DNA of 64,000 bases. It comes from Congeria kusceri. Lineage: Eukaryota; Mollusca; Bivalvia; Myida; Dreissenidae. Positions within the stretch are counted from its first letter, which is position 1. Each line of letters begins with the position of its first letter. A program made the translations under genes and the position numbers. The notes under the pieces were generated by a model, which was given only the letters and a program-made list of their open reading frames with translations, was not told the DNA's origin and made no database searches. This document shows positions 1-12,282 of this stretch, in pieces. The stretch covers positions 64,273,137 to 64,337,136 of the forward strand of contig CM051032.1 of NCBI GenBank assembly GCA_027627225.1. Reading direction: 5' to 3'.

Positions 1-905
1 ATGAAATAGTTTGTATACAATCCAAAAATGACATTTAATATATGTTCCTTAAACGTCAAAGGGCTTATTAACAAAGTAAAAAGAAATAAAGTTTTCAAAT
101 GGTTACATGACAAAAAATACAACATTTGCCTGCTTCAAGAAAGTCAACTTAAAAGAGACGTTAAAAAAAGAGTGGGATGGAGAATGCTTTATCAGCGGAG
201 AACACACAAGTAAATTAGGCATTTCCTTCTTAATACAAAACAGTGAGGGGTTAAGACGTAATAAAATTCAATGAAATTATGCCAGGAAGGTTAGCATACA
301 TTGAAATCGAACTCCATACCACTATGATTACAATAGTTAACATTTATGGCCCTAACACTGATAAGAGGTCTTTCTATGAAAAGTTACAAACATTCTTGCG
401 AGATAACACTGACAAAAATATAATTATTGGAGGCGATTTTAACACGGTACTCAACCCTTTAATAGATAAAAGAATGGTAACATACATACGCACCCAAAAT
501 GCAGCAAAATCATAAATAGCATAATGCAGTACCTAAACTTTAACGACATATTGCGCAATTTGAATCCTGAAGAATACAAATGTTTACAAATTTACCTGGC
601 ATTCAAACTCTAAACCAAAAATATTATGAAGACTCGACTATTTATTAACTTCAGACTCATTATCAAATTTAATACACTCCTCTTATATTAAACTTGGCTT
701 CATGACGGATCATTCAATAGTGATATTAAAACTTAATAAACCTCAAGCTGAGCGAGGCCCAGGCTATTTCAAAACTTCACAACAGCGTTCTGTTAGAATC
801 AAACTATCAGGAACAAATAAAATCAACAATATCGAATACAGTTAGCAACAATAAAGACGCAAATCTTGATACTCTATGGGAAGTTATCAAAGGCAATATA
901 AGAAT
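1..905 (+). pseudogene. L1/Tx1-like LINE, endonuclease fragment (broken)
   Basis: Remnant of the ORF2 endonuclease (exonuclease-endonuclease-phosphatase fold) of a non-LTR retrotransposon; the intact enzyme nicks target DNA to prime reverse transcription. Frame pieces are open at 28-213 and 279-515 and continue broken to about 905. Visible landmarks in order: N-terminal SLNVKGL and the metal-binding Glu in LLQESQ, then NIYGPN, the GGDFNT core, a degraded RLDYLL segment near 635, and TDHSIV near 710 followed by GPGYFK, a spacing I know from L1/Tx1 elements. The reading frame changes several times, so no protein can be made. The element enters from before base 1 and stops abruptly at about 905 where a short inverted-repeat element begins; no reverse transcriptase follows. 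Clade assignment is tentative; identity as LINE endonuclease is secure. Confidence 0.85.
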
Positions 906-906
906 G

Positions 907-980
907 CAGACTGCACAGGCTAATCCGGGATGACACTTTACGCACATGCATTAAGCCTGGTTTTCCCATGACAGGTCTCA
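907..980 (+). mobile_element. Palindromic short element, right-end fragment
   Basis: Matches the last ~75 bases of the full copies at 14325-14586 and 53395-53654: GACTGCACAGGCTAATCC, then a GACACTTTACGCACATGCAT block and a terminal segment ending in TCTC. It directly adjoins the truncated LINE at 905. Confidence 0.8.
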
Positions 981-1035
981 TGTATTGTACCATTTCTTCG
1001 CCAGTAAACATGTAGTGACATCATGGCAGAACTCA

Positions 1036-1440
1036 AAAGATCAACAATCTGAAAACAATGGTCAGACAAATCAATAATATCCGATACATAATTGTTAGGC
1101 TTGATGCACACCAGGATTGACTTGGTAATAGTGGACAGTGGTGATTCACCTTGATGTTTATAGCTAGCGGACAGTGGTCTTTCACTTTGCTGTTTATAGC
1201 TAGGCTATTGACATGGTCAGTGGTCATCTGAGGTCAGTGGCCAGTAAACAGGTAAAAGATCAACAACCTGAAAACAATGGTCATCTGAGGTCAGTGGCCA
1301 GTAAACAGGTGATAACATCATGTCAGAATTTGAAAGATCAACAACCTGAAAACAATGGTCATAAAATCAATAATTCCCGGTACATTATTGTTAGGCTTGA
1401 CGCACACCAGGATTGACTTGGTAATAGTGGACAGTGGTCA
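1036..1440. repeat. Local direct repeat, ~300-bp spacing with inner copies
   Basis: A ~110-base stretch starting AGATCAACAATCTGAAAACA near 1037 recurs near 1338 with a few substitutions, ending in both cases in AATAGTGGACAGTGGT. Between them GGTCATCTGAGGTCAGTGGC occurs twice (about 1222 and 1281). Small open frames on both strands here follow from the repeats and are not considered genes. Confidence 0.75.
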
Positions 1441-2287
1441 TTCACAGCCTGTTTCCTGGTTCGTACTTTGATAGTACGCCTTGCACAAACCAAAACAATG
1501 TCGACTGTTATGGTTTATCTCAGTTATGCAATTTTGATAAAAATTAGTCCATCTATAAATCGCACGACCAAGTTGAAGCAAATTTATGTTAGATTACAAA
1601 GAATAAAGATTTTGTGCAATGCGCGACACGTTAATGCTAAAACAGTGGAAAACACAAGTGGAGTGTATTTCGGACATAACAAATCCAGTATTAAATTTCG
1701 GATTAATGACTCGTTTCAATACTGTCAGTGTTCCATAAAAGATATATTGGCCATAATGGGAAAACAATATTATTTAATAATCTGAAACTAATATGCTCAA
1801 TGAAACATCACAAAATTATTTGATTTTGTTCACATGTTATTAGTGTTTATAAATTTATTAATCATGATCATCAGTTATTCAAGTTAACTTTCCCAATAAT
1901 TGCTGTGTTGCTTGATTCCACTTGAATATACTTCAGCGTAATTGAGCACGCAATGCATGTTTTTCTTTACTGGTTTGAGATTATTTGAGAAATTGAATCA
2001 ACAATCTGATGCATTTATGTTCTACTGTAACACTTGAAATTTGTTCAGAATGCAATTGTGTTACACAGATACATCCTTTGTCAAAGTAACTTCTTTGTGC
2101 AACAAAAGACTGAAAACATGTAAAAAAAATTGCACTGTTTATAAAATGGAAATGACAATCCTTAAAACCAGTACCTGTATTTGCTTTTAAAGGCTTGGTT
2201 CTTAATCTAAACAAGAAATGTCTTTAAAAAAACACAGTCGGGGTTGAAATTAATATTGAAATATCATTATTTTGCCCTTAATATAAT
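1441..2287. other. Unassigned AT-rich DNA
   Basis: No recognisable gene or element. A 105-codon open frame at 1468-1785 (plus) has no motif, signal peptide or splice context that I can support, and is treated as chance. Confidence 0.5.
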
Positions 2288-2430
2288 ACAAGAGGACCAA
2301 GATAATTGGTCACGTGACCTCTCAGACCCCATATTTTTCGGTCCCTACTTAGGAGACTTCTCGGACCCCAGATTGTTCGTTCCCTACTAAGGAAACTTCT
2401 CAGACACTAGATTTTTCGGACACCATAAGA
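2288..2430. repeat. Helitron-like end plus 39-bp triplet repeat
   Basis: ACAAGAG is followed at once by a small hairpin (GACCAA, five-base loop, TTGGTC), the same end design seen in the pearl-like elements of this window. Three diverged ~39-bp units follow, beginning CTCTCAGACCCC (2318), CTTCTCGGACCCC and CTTCTCAGACAC. Probably a fragment of a non-autonomous element; the superfamily is inferred. Confidence 0.45.
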
Positions 2431-3113
2431 ATACGTATCGGCCCCAAAATTAATTTGAGATAAACTCAATTGTTATTAATATCTGTACCGTGAATTAACC
2501 GATCATATACCGCCCATGTTTTCACCAGTGATACACGAATAAGCTAAATACTAGTGATTTTCATAAACATAAGTGATACATAAATTTTTCAGGCAAATTT
2601 AACCAATTAACATTGTCAGAAAATAACAACAGGAATGAACGAACATTATTATATATATCAAGTGTACATAGTTATGTTAAATAATATACTATATGTATTA
2701 TTAGTATTGCACATAGTGTATTCATGATACGCAAATGAAGTTTAAGTAACATGAATAACGTTTCGACGTATTACGAGATTTCTTTCTTTCACCACATTTT
2801 ACTGATAGAAAGATGTTTCACATTTGTACATATAGAATAAGAAGCTGATAGAAAGGTGCACCTATAAATAACTCTTTATTAAACGCAGCCACAATTCAAA
2901 TATAAATTAACATGCGCATTAAGTTTACAAATTCCCCATTTTTTAAAATTCTCGGTTTTAGGATTATCTGGAGTCTTTTTGATGCGTTTGTATTAACACA
3001 GCATTACAGCGGTTACAGCGTACACATATATTTGTGCACAATGATAAAATAATAGGAAATATAAGCTCAATCAAATTTGCTAATATTTGATTTGCTTACT
3101 TATCAGAAACATA
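2431..3113. other. Unassigned AT-rich DNA
   Basis: No gene, RNA or repeat recognised. The last bases before 3114 include TATCAGAAA (3101-3109), which recurs at 3562-3570 beyond the foldback element and may be a displaced target duplication. Confidence 0.5.
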
Positions 3114-3553
3114 CGGCGGCATAGAGGGGACAAGAGAAATATTTAATTTAAGACGTGCGGATGTGATGCTTTCACGTGCGCACGTGTAAGCGATCACGTG
3201 TGCACGTGTTAAACATCACGTGCGCACGTGTTAACTATTATTTGCGCACATGTTAACTATCACGTGCGCACATGTTAATCATGACGTGCGCATGTGTTAG
3301 CTACCACGTGCGCACGTGATAGTAAACACCTGCGCACATGATAGTTAACACGTGCGCACATGATAGTTTACACGTACACACGTGATAGCTAACACATGCG
3401 CACATGATAGTTAACATGTGCGCACGTGATAGTTAACACGTGCTCAAGTGATGATTAACACATGCGCACGTGGTAGCTAACACGTGCGCTAGTGAAAGCA
3501 TCACGTGCGCACTTGTTAAATAAAATATTTATCATGTCCCCTCTATGCCGCCG
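3114..3553. mobile_element. Foldback element with arrays of CACGTGCGCACGTG-like palindromes
   Basis: The ends are inverted repeats of about 37 bases: CGGCGGCATAGAGGGGACAA at 3114 and its near-complement, ending CCTCTATGCCGCCG at 3553. Inside, the left half is a run of ~24-base units of the form CACGTGCGCACRTGTTAACT; the right half, from about 3307, is the same unit in reverse complement (ATAGTTAACACGTGCGCACG). The whole 440 bases can therefore fold on itself, and each unit is itself palindromic. No coding capacity. TATCAGAAA flanks both sides at unequal distance, so a target duplication is possible but unproven. Superfamily not assigned. Confidence 0.8.
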
Positions 3554-3836
3554 TTGAAAAATATCAGAAATGTACCACTTTATATTTTGTGCTTGCGAGC
3601 TTAACTGGCAACATTGTACGTTGTGACCGACTGTCGTCCCCGTGAATTGTAGCATTGTAATTGCTATTTATAGAGCGCGCCGATTATGTAGGCTAAACAA
3701 TATAGTTATTTCATTATGTGAATAAATATAACATTCTGATCATGACATAGAAAGCGTAAAATTGTTCAATTATGTTCATTTCTAGAGTTTATGTCGAAAA
3801 TATGTTTATAACTTTATTTTAATTGTTTATGTAAAC

Positions 3837-4600
3837 AACAAGAGATGTTTGTAACTTGCAGCCAAGTTGTGAATATGTGCAATTGTTAAGAATGTTTTTT
3901 AATATGCAAGCCCAAACGAGGTCTCGATATATGGTATCTATGTATGAAGTTTCATTAAAATATCTCGTTGCGTTGTCAAGTTATGCAGCGGAAACCGTTT
4001 TTATATTTTTAGTAGTGGTGACCTTGACCTTGCCCACACCCACCCCATATGAAATCCAAAGAGAGGTCTCAATATAAGGTATCTATGTACGAACTTTCAT
4101 TAAAATATCTCGATGCGTTCTCAAGTTATTGAGCGGAAACCGTTTTTATATTTTTAGTAATGGTGACCTTGACCTTGGCCCCACCCACCCCATATGCAAT
4201 CCCAAGCGAGGTCTCAACTAATAAGGCATCTATGTATGTAGTTTCATTAAAATATCTCGATGCGTTCTCAAGTTATTGAGCGGAAACCGTTTTTCTATTT
4301 TTAGTAACGGTGACCTTGACCCAACCCACCCCATATGCAATCCCAAGCGAGGTCTCAATGTAAGGTATCTATGTATAAAGTTTTATTAAATATCTAAATG
4401 CGTTCTCAAGTTTTTGAGGGGAAACCGTTTTTCTATTTTTTGGAAACGGCGACCTTGACCTTTGACCTGTTAACCTCAAAATTTATAGGGTTCTTCCTTT
4501 CCTCCCAAGTAACCAGCGTACCAACTTTCATGGTCGCAGGTCAAAGCGTTCTCAAGATATCTCACATCTGTGTCTCAACAATCATAATATTATCATTGTG
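3837..4600 (-). mobile_element. Pearl-like (Helitron-like) element, reverse orientation
   Basis: Four tandem core units of about 145 bases, each containing GAGGTCTCAATATAAGGTAT, an ATTAAAATATCTCG segment, GAGCGGAAACCGTTTT and GGTGACCTTGACC, start near 3917, 4062, 4209 and 4351. A diverged tail runs to about 4600. The left border (AACAAGAGATGTTTGTA, then CTTGCAGCCAAGTTGTGAAT) is the reverse complement of the right border of the copy at 48221-49245, but about 17 bases including the run of Cs are missing here. Non-coding; the short open frames inside are by-products of the repeats. Confidence 0.75.
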
Positions 4601-5029
4601 TTAGTCTCCTTGTATGTTATGATTTAAATAAGAGCTTGCAAATGAAAAAAGTACAAAATATAATGTTTGTTTACAACGATAATATACACATGTTTATTAC
4701 CTTGCTTGAACTATACATTTTTAAACATTGTTTAACATGTTCTTTTAATTGATAATGATTGTTCACAAACTCTCAGTATGATTGCAATAGTGTTGTGTGT
4801 GTAAATTCCATATTCTATTTTATCTTCAATAAAGAAATTGAACAAGTGATTTGAACAATGCTGATTATTTATATCGATTATAAATTTTGTATGTATATAA
4901 ATTTTTAATTTAAATAAATGATGTATATTTAACTGATATTAAATGTTGCAACTGAACTAATTAGCTGGCTTGTTTCTGATGTCAAAATTATTCACTAGAA
5001 AATTTCAAAAGTGTATGATATTTTACGTC
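4601..5029. other. Unassigned AT-rich DNA
   Basis: Nothing recognisable. It ends just before the GC-richer 5' leader of the LINE at 5030. Confidence 0.5.
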
Positions 5030-5143
5030 ATATCCGGTCAATGGTGGAGGTTGGAGTTGAAAATCGGAGAAGAAAATTAAATTAGTTTAGTGTTTATCGC
5101 GTGTTTTGGTAAGATCTAGAGTAACGAACTTAACGAGCAGGTG

Positions 5144-6103
5144 ATGGCAGAAGGGGACAGCAACGATATGGCGGGGAGCGGGGCGAGATGGAGATCGGAA
5201 AGCACCGAAAACATAGTGTTTGCGGTGCCGACACAAAACCGGTTTATCGTGCCAAATGGGCGGGGAAACGGACAGGCAGATCGCGACTGCAAACGAAAAA
5301 AAGTATGTAACACTGGTAGTACGGGGGGTGAAATGGATTGTGAAACACAACGTTTTATCGACCTTAGCCCCGACGAAAAATTGTTGTGCCTATTTGACGC
5401 AATTAACAGAAATTATGATAAATTGATAACATTCAAGCTATAAATAGCCAGTGCATAGAACAGGTTAAACAAGTGACCAGCCGAGTGGAACAAAATGAGC
5501 ATAACATCGATATTCATACACGGAAATTACAAATGCTCTCCTACAAGTCCATAGATATAGAAGCACGAAGTAGAAGAAACAATTTGATTTTCTGGGGTAT
5601 CAGAAAATGTGTAACAGGTTAATTGCAAATATCTGATCCAGAATTTTCTGAGCAATGAACTAGATATTGACCCCAGAGAAACATGCATAGAAAGAGCCCA
5701 TCGGTTCGGTTCTACGGAATACACACCCATGACATACAGAGACGATCCAAAACGCCCCATAGTCGTTAGGTTCAGGGACTATTATGATACATAGTTAATC
5801 CTGGAAAGTGCCTACAAACTGAGGGGAACCAGTTTTAGAATAGACAGAGACTATCCAACAGAAATAGTCCAAGCCAGGAAACACCCCGACCAAATAGAAC
5901 AATCGAAGACTGCCCGTGCAAACAGGGAAAAATTACAAATACGATACCCCGCTAAACTATACATCAATGGACGACTAATAAAAGACATGTTTCCGGAATG
6001 GTTCGATATACTACGAGAAAGTAGAACCGAGGGATTCCAAAAGTGCACCAGTGAAAGAACACCAGTCCCAAAAAATGTCCAACAGGAATCACTGAAACAC
6101 TAA
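5144..6103 (+). pseudogene. LINE ORF1, Transposase_22-like RNA-binding protein (broken)
   Basis: ORF1 proteins of this type bind the element RNA as a coiled-coil trimer and act as chaperones during retrotransposition. The frame starts at ATG 5144 and breaks near 5440 and again near 5600, with in-frame stops after. Landmarks: a heptad-like stretch (EQVKQVTSRVEQNEHNID) about 5458-5510; the entry to the RRM-like domain, RRNNLIFWGI (about 5572-5602); ERAHRFG (5691-5711); RPIVVRF (5752-5774); then the C-terminal block with DYPTEIVQARK (about 5850) and the terminal stop at 6101. Length of ~320 codons matches an L1-style ORF1. Inactive because of the frame breaks. Confidence 0.75.
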
Positions 6104-6625
6104 TACACACAAGTCCGAGCAACAGCAGACAACACAAAACTCAAAACACATCAGAAGCTACGAAAAACGACAACACAGAAGCCGGGGTGCTCACTCAAAA
6201 CCAGCCTAGGACACCGATACACAACGCCCCCTCGTTAAACGTAAACAAGCTACAGATACGAGACCAATCATGCGAATCTTTCACAGAATCACACGACACA
6301 AAACAAACACACAGAGTACAAACACCTGTGAACGCACGTCGAAAATCAAATGAGACACCAACACGCTAAAAAAAAACCATCCAGAGGGCAACCAACAAAT
6401 AAATCGAAAAACGTGAACGCGCTACCAAATGTGCTAAACAACGCTATCAAAACAAAAACAACACCACAAGCGACCACGCCACGTGCAACACAAACAAATC
6501 GCTCTGTGTCTATAAATAGAAACACTGGAAAACAAACCACGCTCAACGCACCACACAAGGAAGTAAACAATTCAATAAACCCACCTGCATATGAAGAACG
6601 CCCACGCACTGCAGACTAGGACTCA
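6104..6625 (+). other. LINE inter-ORF region, Asn/Thr/Gln/Lys-rich open frames
   Basis: A strongly A- and C-rich stretch between ORF1 and ORF2. Overlapping frames (6187-6369; 6350-6619) are rich in Thr, Asn, Gln and Lys and have no domain I recognise. It could be an ORF1 C-terminal extension that has drifted out of frame, or the leader of ORF2. The composition differs clearly from the AT-rich ORF2 that follows. Confidence 0.5.
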
Positions 6626-9600
6626 GTGGAGAAGAATGGCATAAACTTTTGTCGTTGGAAAATTCAAGGCTTTATTGGAAAACGATTTGATAAACTAAAC
6701 ACAAGCGAAGAAGTTGGATCATTATTCAGGAATAAAGAAATAATATTACTAACAGAGACTTGGTTGAATGAACATCATAATTGTACAGTCAATGGATTTA
6801 CACATTTTATACTAAATAGAACAAATAAACATAAAAATGCTAAACGAGATAGTGGCGGCCTAATAATATATGTTAAAAATGAAAGTAAATCTGTTGAAAA
6901 ATAAAAATGATAGAATTATTTGGTTAAAATTTGACAAATGTATATTCAATTTTGAAAATGATGTTTTCTTATGCCTTGTATACTATGTACCCTCTGGAAG
7001 TGCGAGAGAAGTATATGATGACGAAAACATATACGATTCATTAATCCAAGATATTGTAGAATTTAACAACATGTATGAAAATAAAACCAGTTTTATTATC
7101 ACTGGTGATTTTAACTCCAGAACTGGGAAATGCAATGACTGTGTTAGTGACCAATACTTACAAAATTTAAATATGCTACCCGACGACTACAGTACAGATA
7201 TATTTTTACCAAGATGTAGCCAAAATACAGTTGTGAATGAAAATGGCAATTTTTTAATTGATTTTTGCAAACAAACTGGACTTAGGATTATGAATGGTCG
7301 TGTTTGTGAAGACTCGCACATAGGACGGTATACATGTATAAAGGACGCTGGTTGCAGTGTTGTTGATTATGTCTTATGTATGCCTGATATGATGCCTAAT
7401 TTCACACAATTCTCGATCTCGTCACCAAGCATAGAATCAGACCACTGTAAAATAGAATTTTCCATTAAAACTATTAACTTAGATCATATAAATACAGACT
7501 TAAACACTAGTAGTGATACTGAGGCCATTAACCGTCCTAAAATAGACCATACTTTTAAATGGGACGAAAACAAAATATTACTATTTCAAAATACTTTAGA
7601 ATCAGATGAAATCACAAATAAATTAAATGATCTCACCTCAAATGTAGACCTAATCACACAAAATGCAGAAATTGATGATTATTTAGCATCTTTCTGCAAC
7701 TTACTTAATAATATTTGTACACCATTCAAGAAAAATGTCAAACAACACAACACAAACAAATTGAAAGGCCAACAAAAACTGGTATGACAGTGAATATAAA
7801 CAAAAACAATCAGATTTTTACAAAACCCTTAATAATTATAGAACTGATAACTGCGATGCAAATAGGAAAAATATGCTACATGTCAGGTCACAATACAAAT
7901 CACTGATAAGATCAAAAAAGTACCAATATGACAAAATGCAAACAGATAAATTAACTGATGCCAGACTAAACAATGCTAAAGATTACTGGAAGTTATTAAA
8001 AAAAAAACTAAGTACAAATAACACAACCACAAACATATCACATGATACGTTTGCTAGATATTTCAAAGCAATAAATTGTTCAGATTCAGTGTTTTACCAT
8101 GCAGATGAAGATACTTTACATTTCAACGAACGTTATGTTCAAGGGGAATTTAATATCATGTTTGAAGAGCTGAATGTCAACATTAGTAACGATGAAATAT
8201 TTAAAGCATGTAAAGATGTGAAAAATAACAGATCAGGAGGACCAGCTTTTTCATAAATGAATTTTTTAAATATGGCATAAATAGTCTTATAAATTACTTG
8301 AGTTAACTATTCAACAGGATTTTTTATTTAAACTACTTTCCAGAAAATTGGTCAAACAGTTTTATAATACCACTACATAAAAAGGTGACACAAACAATCC
8401 AGAGAATTATAGAGGAATAACACTACTAAGTACACTTGGGAAATTATTTACAAGGGTTCTTAACAACAGACTAAATAAATGGGCTGAAAAATACAATGTG
8501 TATGTTGATGCACAAGCATGTTTTCGATCAAATATGTGCACTACTGACAATATCTTCATTCTTCATGCAGTAATCCAACAAATGTTAAATAACAACAAGA
8601 AATTATTTGTCTGTTTTGTCGATTATACCAAGGCCTTCGACTTACTGGTAAGAGAAAATATATGGACTAAACTTATAAAATTAGGCGTTAGAGGAAAAAT
8701 GTTAGACATAATCAAGTCCCTTTACTCAAATGTAAAATCATGTATCAAATTTAATAACTGTTTAAGTGAACGCTTTATAAGCAACCTAGGGGTCCGTCAA
8801 GGAGATTGTTTGTCACCGTTCCTATTTGCCATGTATATAAATGACCTTGAAGAAACATTGATACTAAAAGGCCACCAGGGCATATGCATCCACATGCTTA
8901 AACTATTTGTACTATTATATGCAGACGACATAACAATAATGTCAGAAACTGAACATGACCTTCAACATGGATTAGACATTCTGTATGAATATTGCAATCA
9001 ATGGAAAGTAACACTTAATGTACAAAAAACAAAAGTATTAATATTTAAAAAAGGAGGAAAAATCCAAGAGGACAACACTTTTTATATGGCGATCAAGAAC
9101 TTGAAATTGTTTCAAATTTCCCATATCTGGGCATAACATTCTCTTCAAGTGGATCTTTTAATCTAACATTTGATAAACTAGCAGGCCAGGCCCTGAAAGC
9201 AATATTTAAATTAAAATCATACCTTTATAAGTTTACAGACATATCAGTTGAACACACACTATCATTATTTGATAAACTTATCCTACCGATTGTAAATTAT
9301 GGAAGTGAAGTTTGTGGTTTTAATAACAGTAAAAGACTAGAGACCGTACATCTGAAATTTTGTAAACAACTTTTGGGAGTAAGATTACAAACACAAAATA
9401 ACTTCATATATAGTGAACTTGGCAGATTTCCTCTAAAATGCAGTATTATAGTTAATTTTATTCGATACTGGTTCAAAATCTTAAAAAGCCCAGAAACCAA
9501 ACTAGTCAAAATCACATATAAAATGTTGCTGATGGAATTAGATGCCAATCCAAACAAACCTTCATGGGTAAAATCGTTAAAAGAATCTCTTCAACAATTA

Positions 9601-10122
9601 GGGTGTTATCATGTCTGGCTAAATCAAGGTGTTGAAAACGAAAACGTATTTATCTCACTATTTAAACAAAGATCACAAGACACATACCTGCAAAATTTAA
9701 ATGATGAACTCAACCTGTCCTCAAGAGCATCAACGTATATACTTTTTCATGACTTTGGTTACAAACATTACCTTAACTGCTTAAATATAAAAAAATACAG
9801 ACACGCATTTACACGCATAAGAACATCCTCACATAGACTTGCAATAGGAACAGGCAGATGGCATAAACCTAACAACATCCCACGAAATGAACGGACATGT
9901 ATCTCTTGTAACACTCTTGAAGACGAATTTCATTTTTTACTAGAATGCCCACTATACACTGAAATCCGAAATACACACATTAAAAAGTACTATTGGAAAC
10001 ACCCCAACATACTGAAATTTACAGAATTATTGTCATCAAATAACATCTGCATAATCAAACACCTAGGAATATACATACATCAATCACTAGTGCTAAGGGA
10101 CTGTATCACACGCACAACATAA
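6626..10122 (+). pseudogene. LINE ORF2: endonuclease, reverse transcriptase, zinc knuckle (broken)
   Basis: The polyprotein that nicks target DNA and copies the element RNA. The endonuclease spans about 6626-7490: LTETWL, GGLIIYVKN, then after a frame change near 6880 VYYVPSGS, TGDFNSR, SVVDYVL and the ESDHC catalytic His motif. A linker follows, with frame changes near 7780, 8250 and 8385. The reverse transcriptase runs from about 8390: ENYRGITLLS, FVDYTKAFD (first catalytic Asp), GVRQGDCLSPFLF and LLYADD (8914-8931, catalytic pair), then VQKTKVLIF. A frame change near 9085 leads to the thumb and C-terminal part (open at 9373-10122), which ends in a knuckle CISCNTLEDEFHFLLECPLY (C-X2-C, His, Cys). 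The catalytic motifs remain while the frame is broken at least five times, so the copy decayed after insertion. Confidence 0.9.
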
Positions 10123-10560
10123 TTTAATTATTAAGTTTACCTTTCATATAAATATAAACATACTCACAAACCATGGATGATGGTTGTCTGTAGCATACAG
10201 TAATCCATGCTCAGAATGCCCTTACAGCACAGATGAGAATACACACCATTATTTTTTCATCCAATTGGTAAAAAAAACAATTTGGACAAAAAAACAGCAG
10301 TGGTACCTGAAAACAATACACACAAGAAATAAAAACAAATACAATTTACAATTCAACTTAGTGGTTTTAAGTTAAATTGTTAACAATAATGTTTGAATAA
10401 TGTAATTATACATAAACAAGATATATATAAACTTTATATATGTTTTGATTAACGCCACTGTTCATATGTATACAAGTATGTATATTATTAACACCTAATT
10501 CAACAATAAATACCGCCACTATATATATATATAACTGTCTTGATTCCTGATATTGTTTTG
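10123..10560 (+). other. LINE 3' untranslated region (probable)
   Basis: A-rich sequence after the ORF2 stop, with A runs near 10268-10300 and a TATATATATATA block near 10520. The exact end is not defined by a poly(A) tail or target duplication that I can see. Confidence 0.45.
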
Positions 10561-11097
10561 TTGTTTATCCACTTTTGATAAAATTCATGCAACTTTTATT
10601 ATAATATGCAAGGGAAATCTTTGTTATTGCATTTAAAAAAAAATATGAATACATATATACCGTGTATACCTACAAACAATAGACTTATATTGCCTGTAAT
10701 ACAAGTATCCATCAGGTTATCTAAGAATGCCTTGTTGCAAAGAATTATGTAAGCTTCAAGCTAGGATCAGATGATCTTGTTTTTGTTTGTTTTTTGTTAA
10801 TATTTGTATTATTTATAATAGGCATTAATAATCTTATTTAATGACATAAGTGGTCTTCTCATACTTAGCATTCTAATATTTCGTTTTCGAATTAGATGAA
10901 CTAATTCGAGGAGAACACTCCTTTCCAAAACCAAAATGCAAAACTGGTTGTAGAGACTCATGCATCAATCTAACATTTTGTTTTCGGGTTAGGTTGCTAT
11001 TTTCATGAGGGAGAACCACACTTCTTAAGATCAAACTTACCATATGTATATCCAGTGTAGTTCAATTTCCCGTGACGGAGGTTAATCCGCTTAAAAT
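10561..11097. other. Unassigned DNA with a weak ~105-bp direct repeat
   Basis: Two diverged units: a TCTAATATTTCGTTTTCG segment with GGAGAACACTCCTT near 10870-10925, and TCTAACATTTTGTTTTCGGG with GGAGAACCACACTT near 10968-11025. No gene recognised. Confidence 0.45.
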
Positions 11098-11971
11098 CCC
11101 ACTACCATAGATATATAAACCTAGATGCCGCATCGCCTATTACCCGTATGCAAGTGAAATGCGTCTGAGCGTCCGCCAGATTGGTGCGGTCGTCGATTGT
11201 AAACATTGCTATGATTTCTTTGCAAGGTTTTCCATAATTAGGCTTTTAATTTGATAATCTGAGGAAAAATCTTAAAATTAATATGTTTTTATTTCGGTCT
11301 TGTGAATATTCTCTCTAATTATAAACAATAACTATATTCGTTCTTGGAATATAATTGTAATTATGAATATAAACGGATTTTGGATGAACACCACTCAGTC
11401 TGAATGCTAATTCGATTTCTGATAAAAAATATTTCTGCTAATGACAAAGTTCACGTAGCTGACAAATGAATTGCAAAAATTGATGGCAACAGTTAATACA
11501 ACTCAGCTTGAAATGTACTAGCCGTATAGATGGATTAAGTATGCCAATACATTTATCCTAGAAGGTGTGTGTATTACTCTCATGCATCATCATGGATAAT
11601 GGTGTTGTGCAGTGCTTAAATAACAACAATCTTCATTTATGCTTACAAATCTGGATTGATACTGACATAAGACTGCAGAGTCACCATTAGCAAAAATGTT
11701 GGAAAATGGGAGCTGGGAAAGACAGGTATATAAACAATGCAAATTCAATTTTATGAACATTTTGTTCCATGTATTTGTTTAAAATGACTGCAGTCTGTTA
11801 GAATCTAATTGCCCTGAAATTCCCATTTGCACAAACGTATGTTATCCTTGTTCAAACACATGTCATTCATGTTCACTTTGAAGTTACTGTCTTTACACTT
11901 TAATTTGTTATGCTGTTTGCTGTAATTTTTCTTAAAAATCCACTTGCCTAATTCTGCCACTGGTCAAAAGC

Positions 11972-12075
11972 AAATTAAGATGACCAGCTACCAGCAAAAT
12001 ATTACTTTTTGATGCCTAACTACAAATTAAGATGACCAGCTACCAGCAAAATATTACTTTTTGATGCCTAACTAC
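11972..12075. repeat. Exact 52-bp tandem duplication
   Basis: The unit beginning AAATTAAGATGACCAGCTAC occurs at 11972 and again at 12024 without visible differences, suggesting a recent slippage event inside the transposon. Confidence 0.85.
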
Positions 12076-12282
12076 AGTATTGTTTTCATAATTTTCCCTT
12101 TCCTTGAAGATTACAAAAGGGTGTGATTTTAGAAATACTTCAAGTTCATGCATGTTGTTGCTGCACTGGATTGACGAAATGCATGCCATCTTTTTGAAAG
12201 CATATTCATGGGTCCCTCTGAAAAAAAAACATACATAATTTCTGGCATATTTGTATATTTCTATTGCATGAATTATGATCTA

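Larger units (their letters stand above)
5030..10560 (+). mobile_element. Near full-length non-LTR retrotransposon (LINE), inactivated
   Basis: A 5' leader (about 5030-5143) is followed by a degraded ORF1 with an L1-ORF1-like RNA-binding domain, a ~520-base linker, a degraded ORF2 with endonuclease, reverse transcriptase and C-terminal zinc knuckle, and an AT-rich 3' part of ~440 bases. All parts are collinear and on one strand, so this is one insertion rather than scattered pieces. The 5' border is estimated from the change in composition; the 3' border near 10560 is uncertain, and I see no clear target duplication. The ORF2 style (LTETWL, LLYADD, CISC...H...C ending) suggests the CR1/Jockey group, but an L1-type ORF1 partner would be unusual there, so clade is left open. 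Confidence 0.8.

Noticed and set aside
1468..1785. 105-codon plus-strand frame
   Set aside because: No domain, Kozak or splice support, AT-rich composition.
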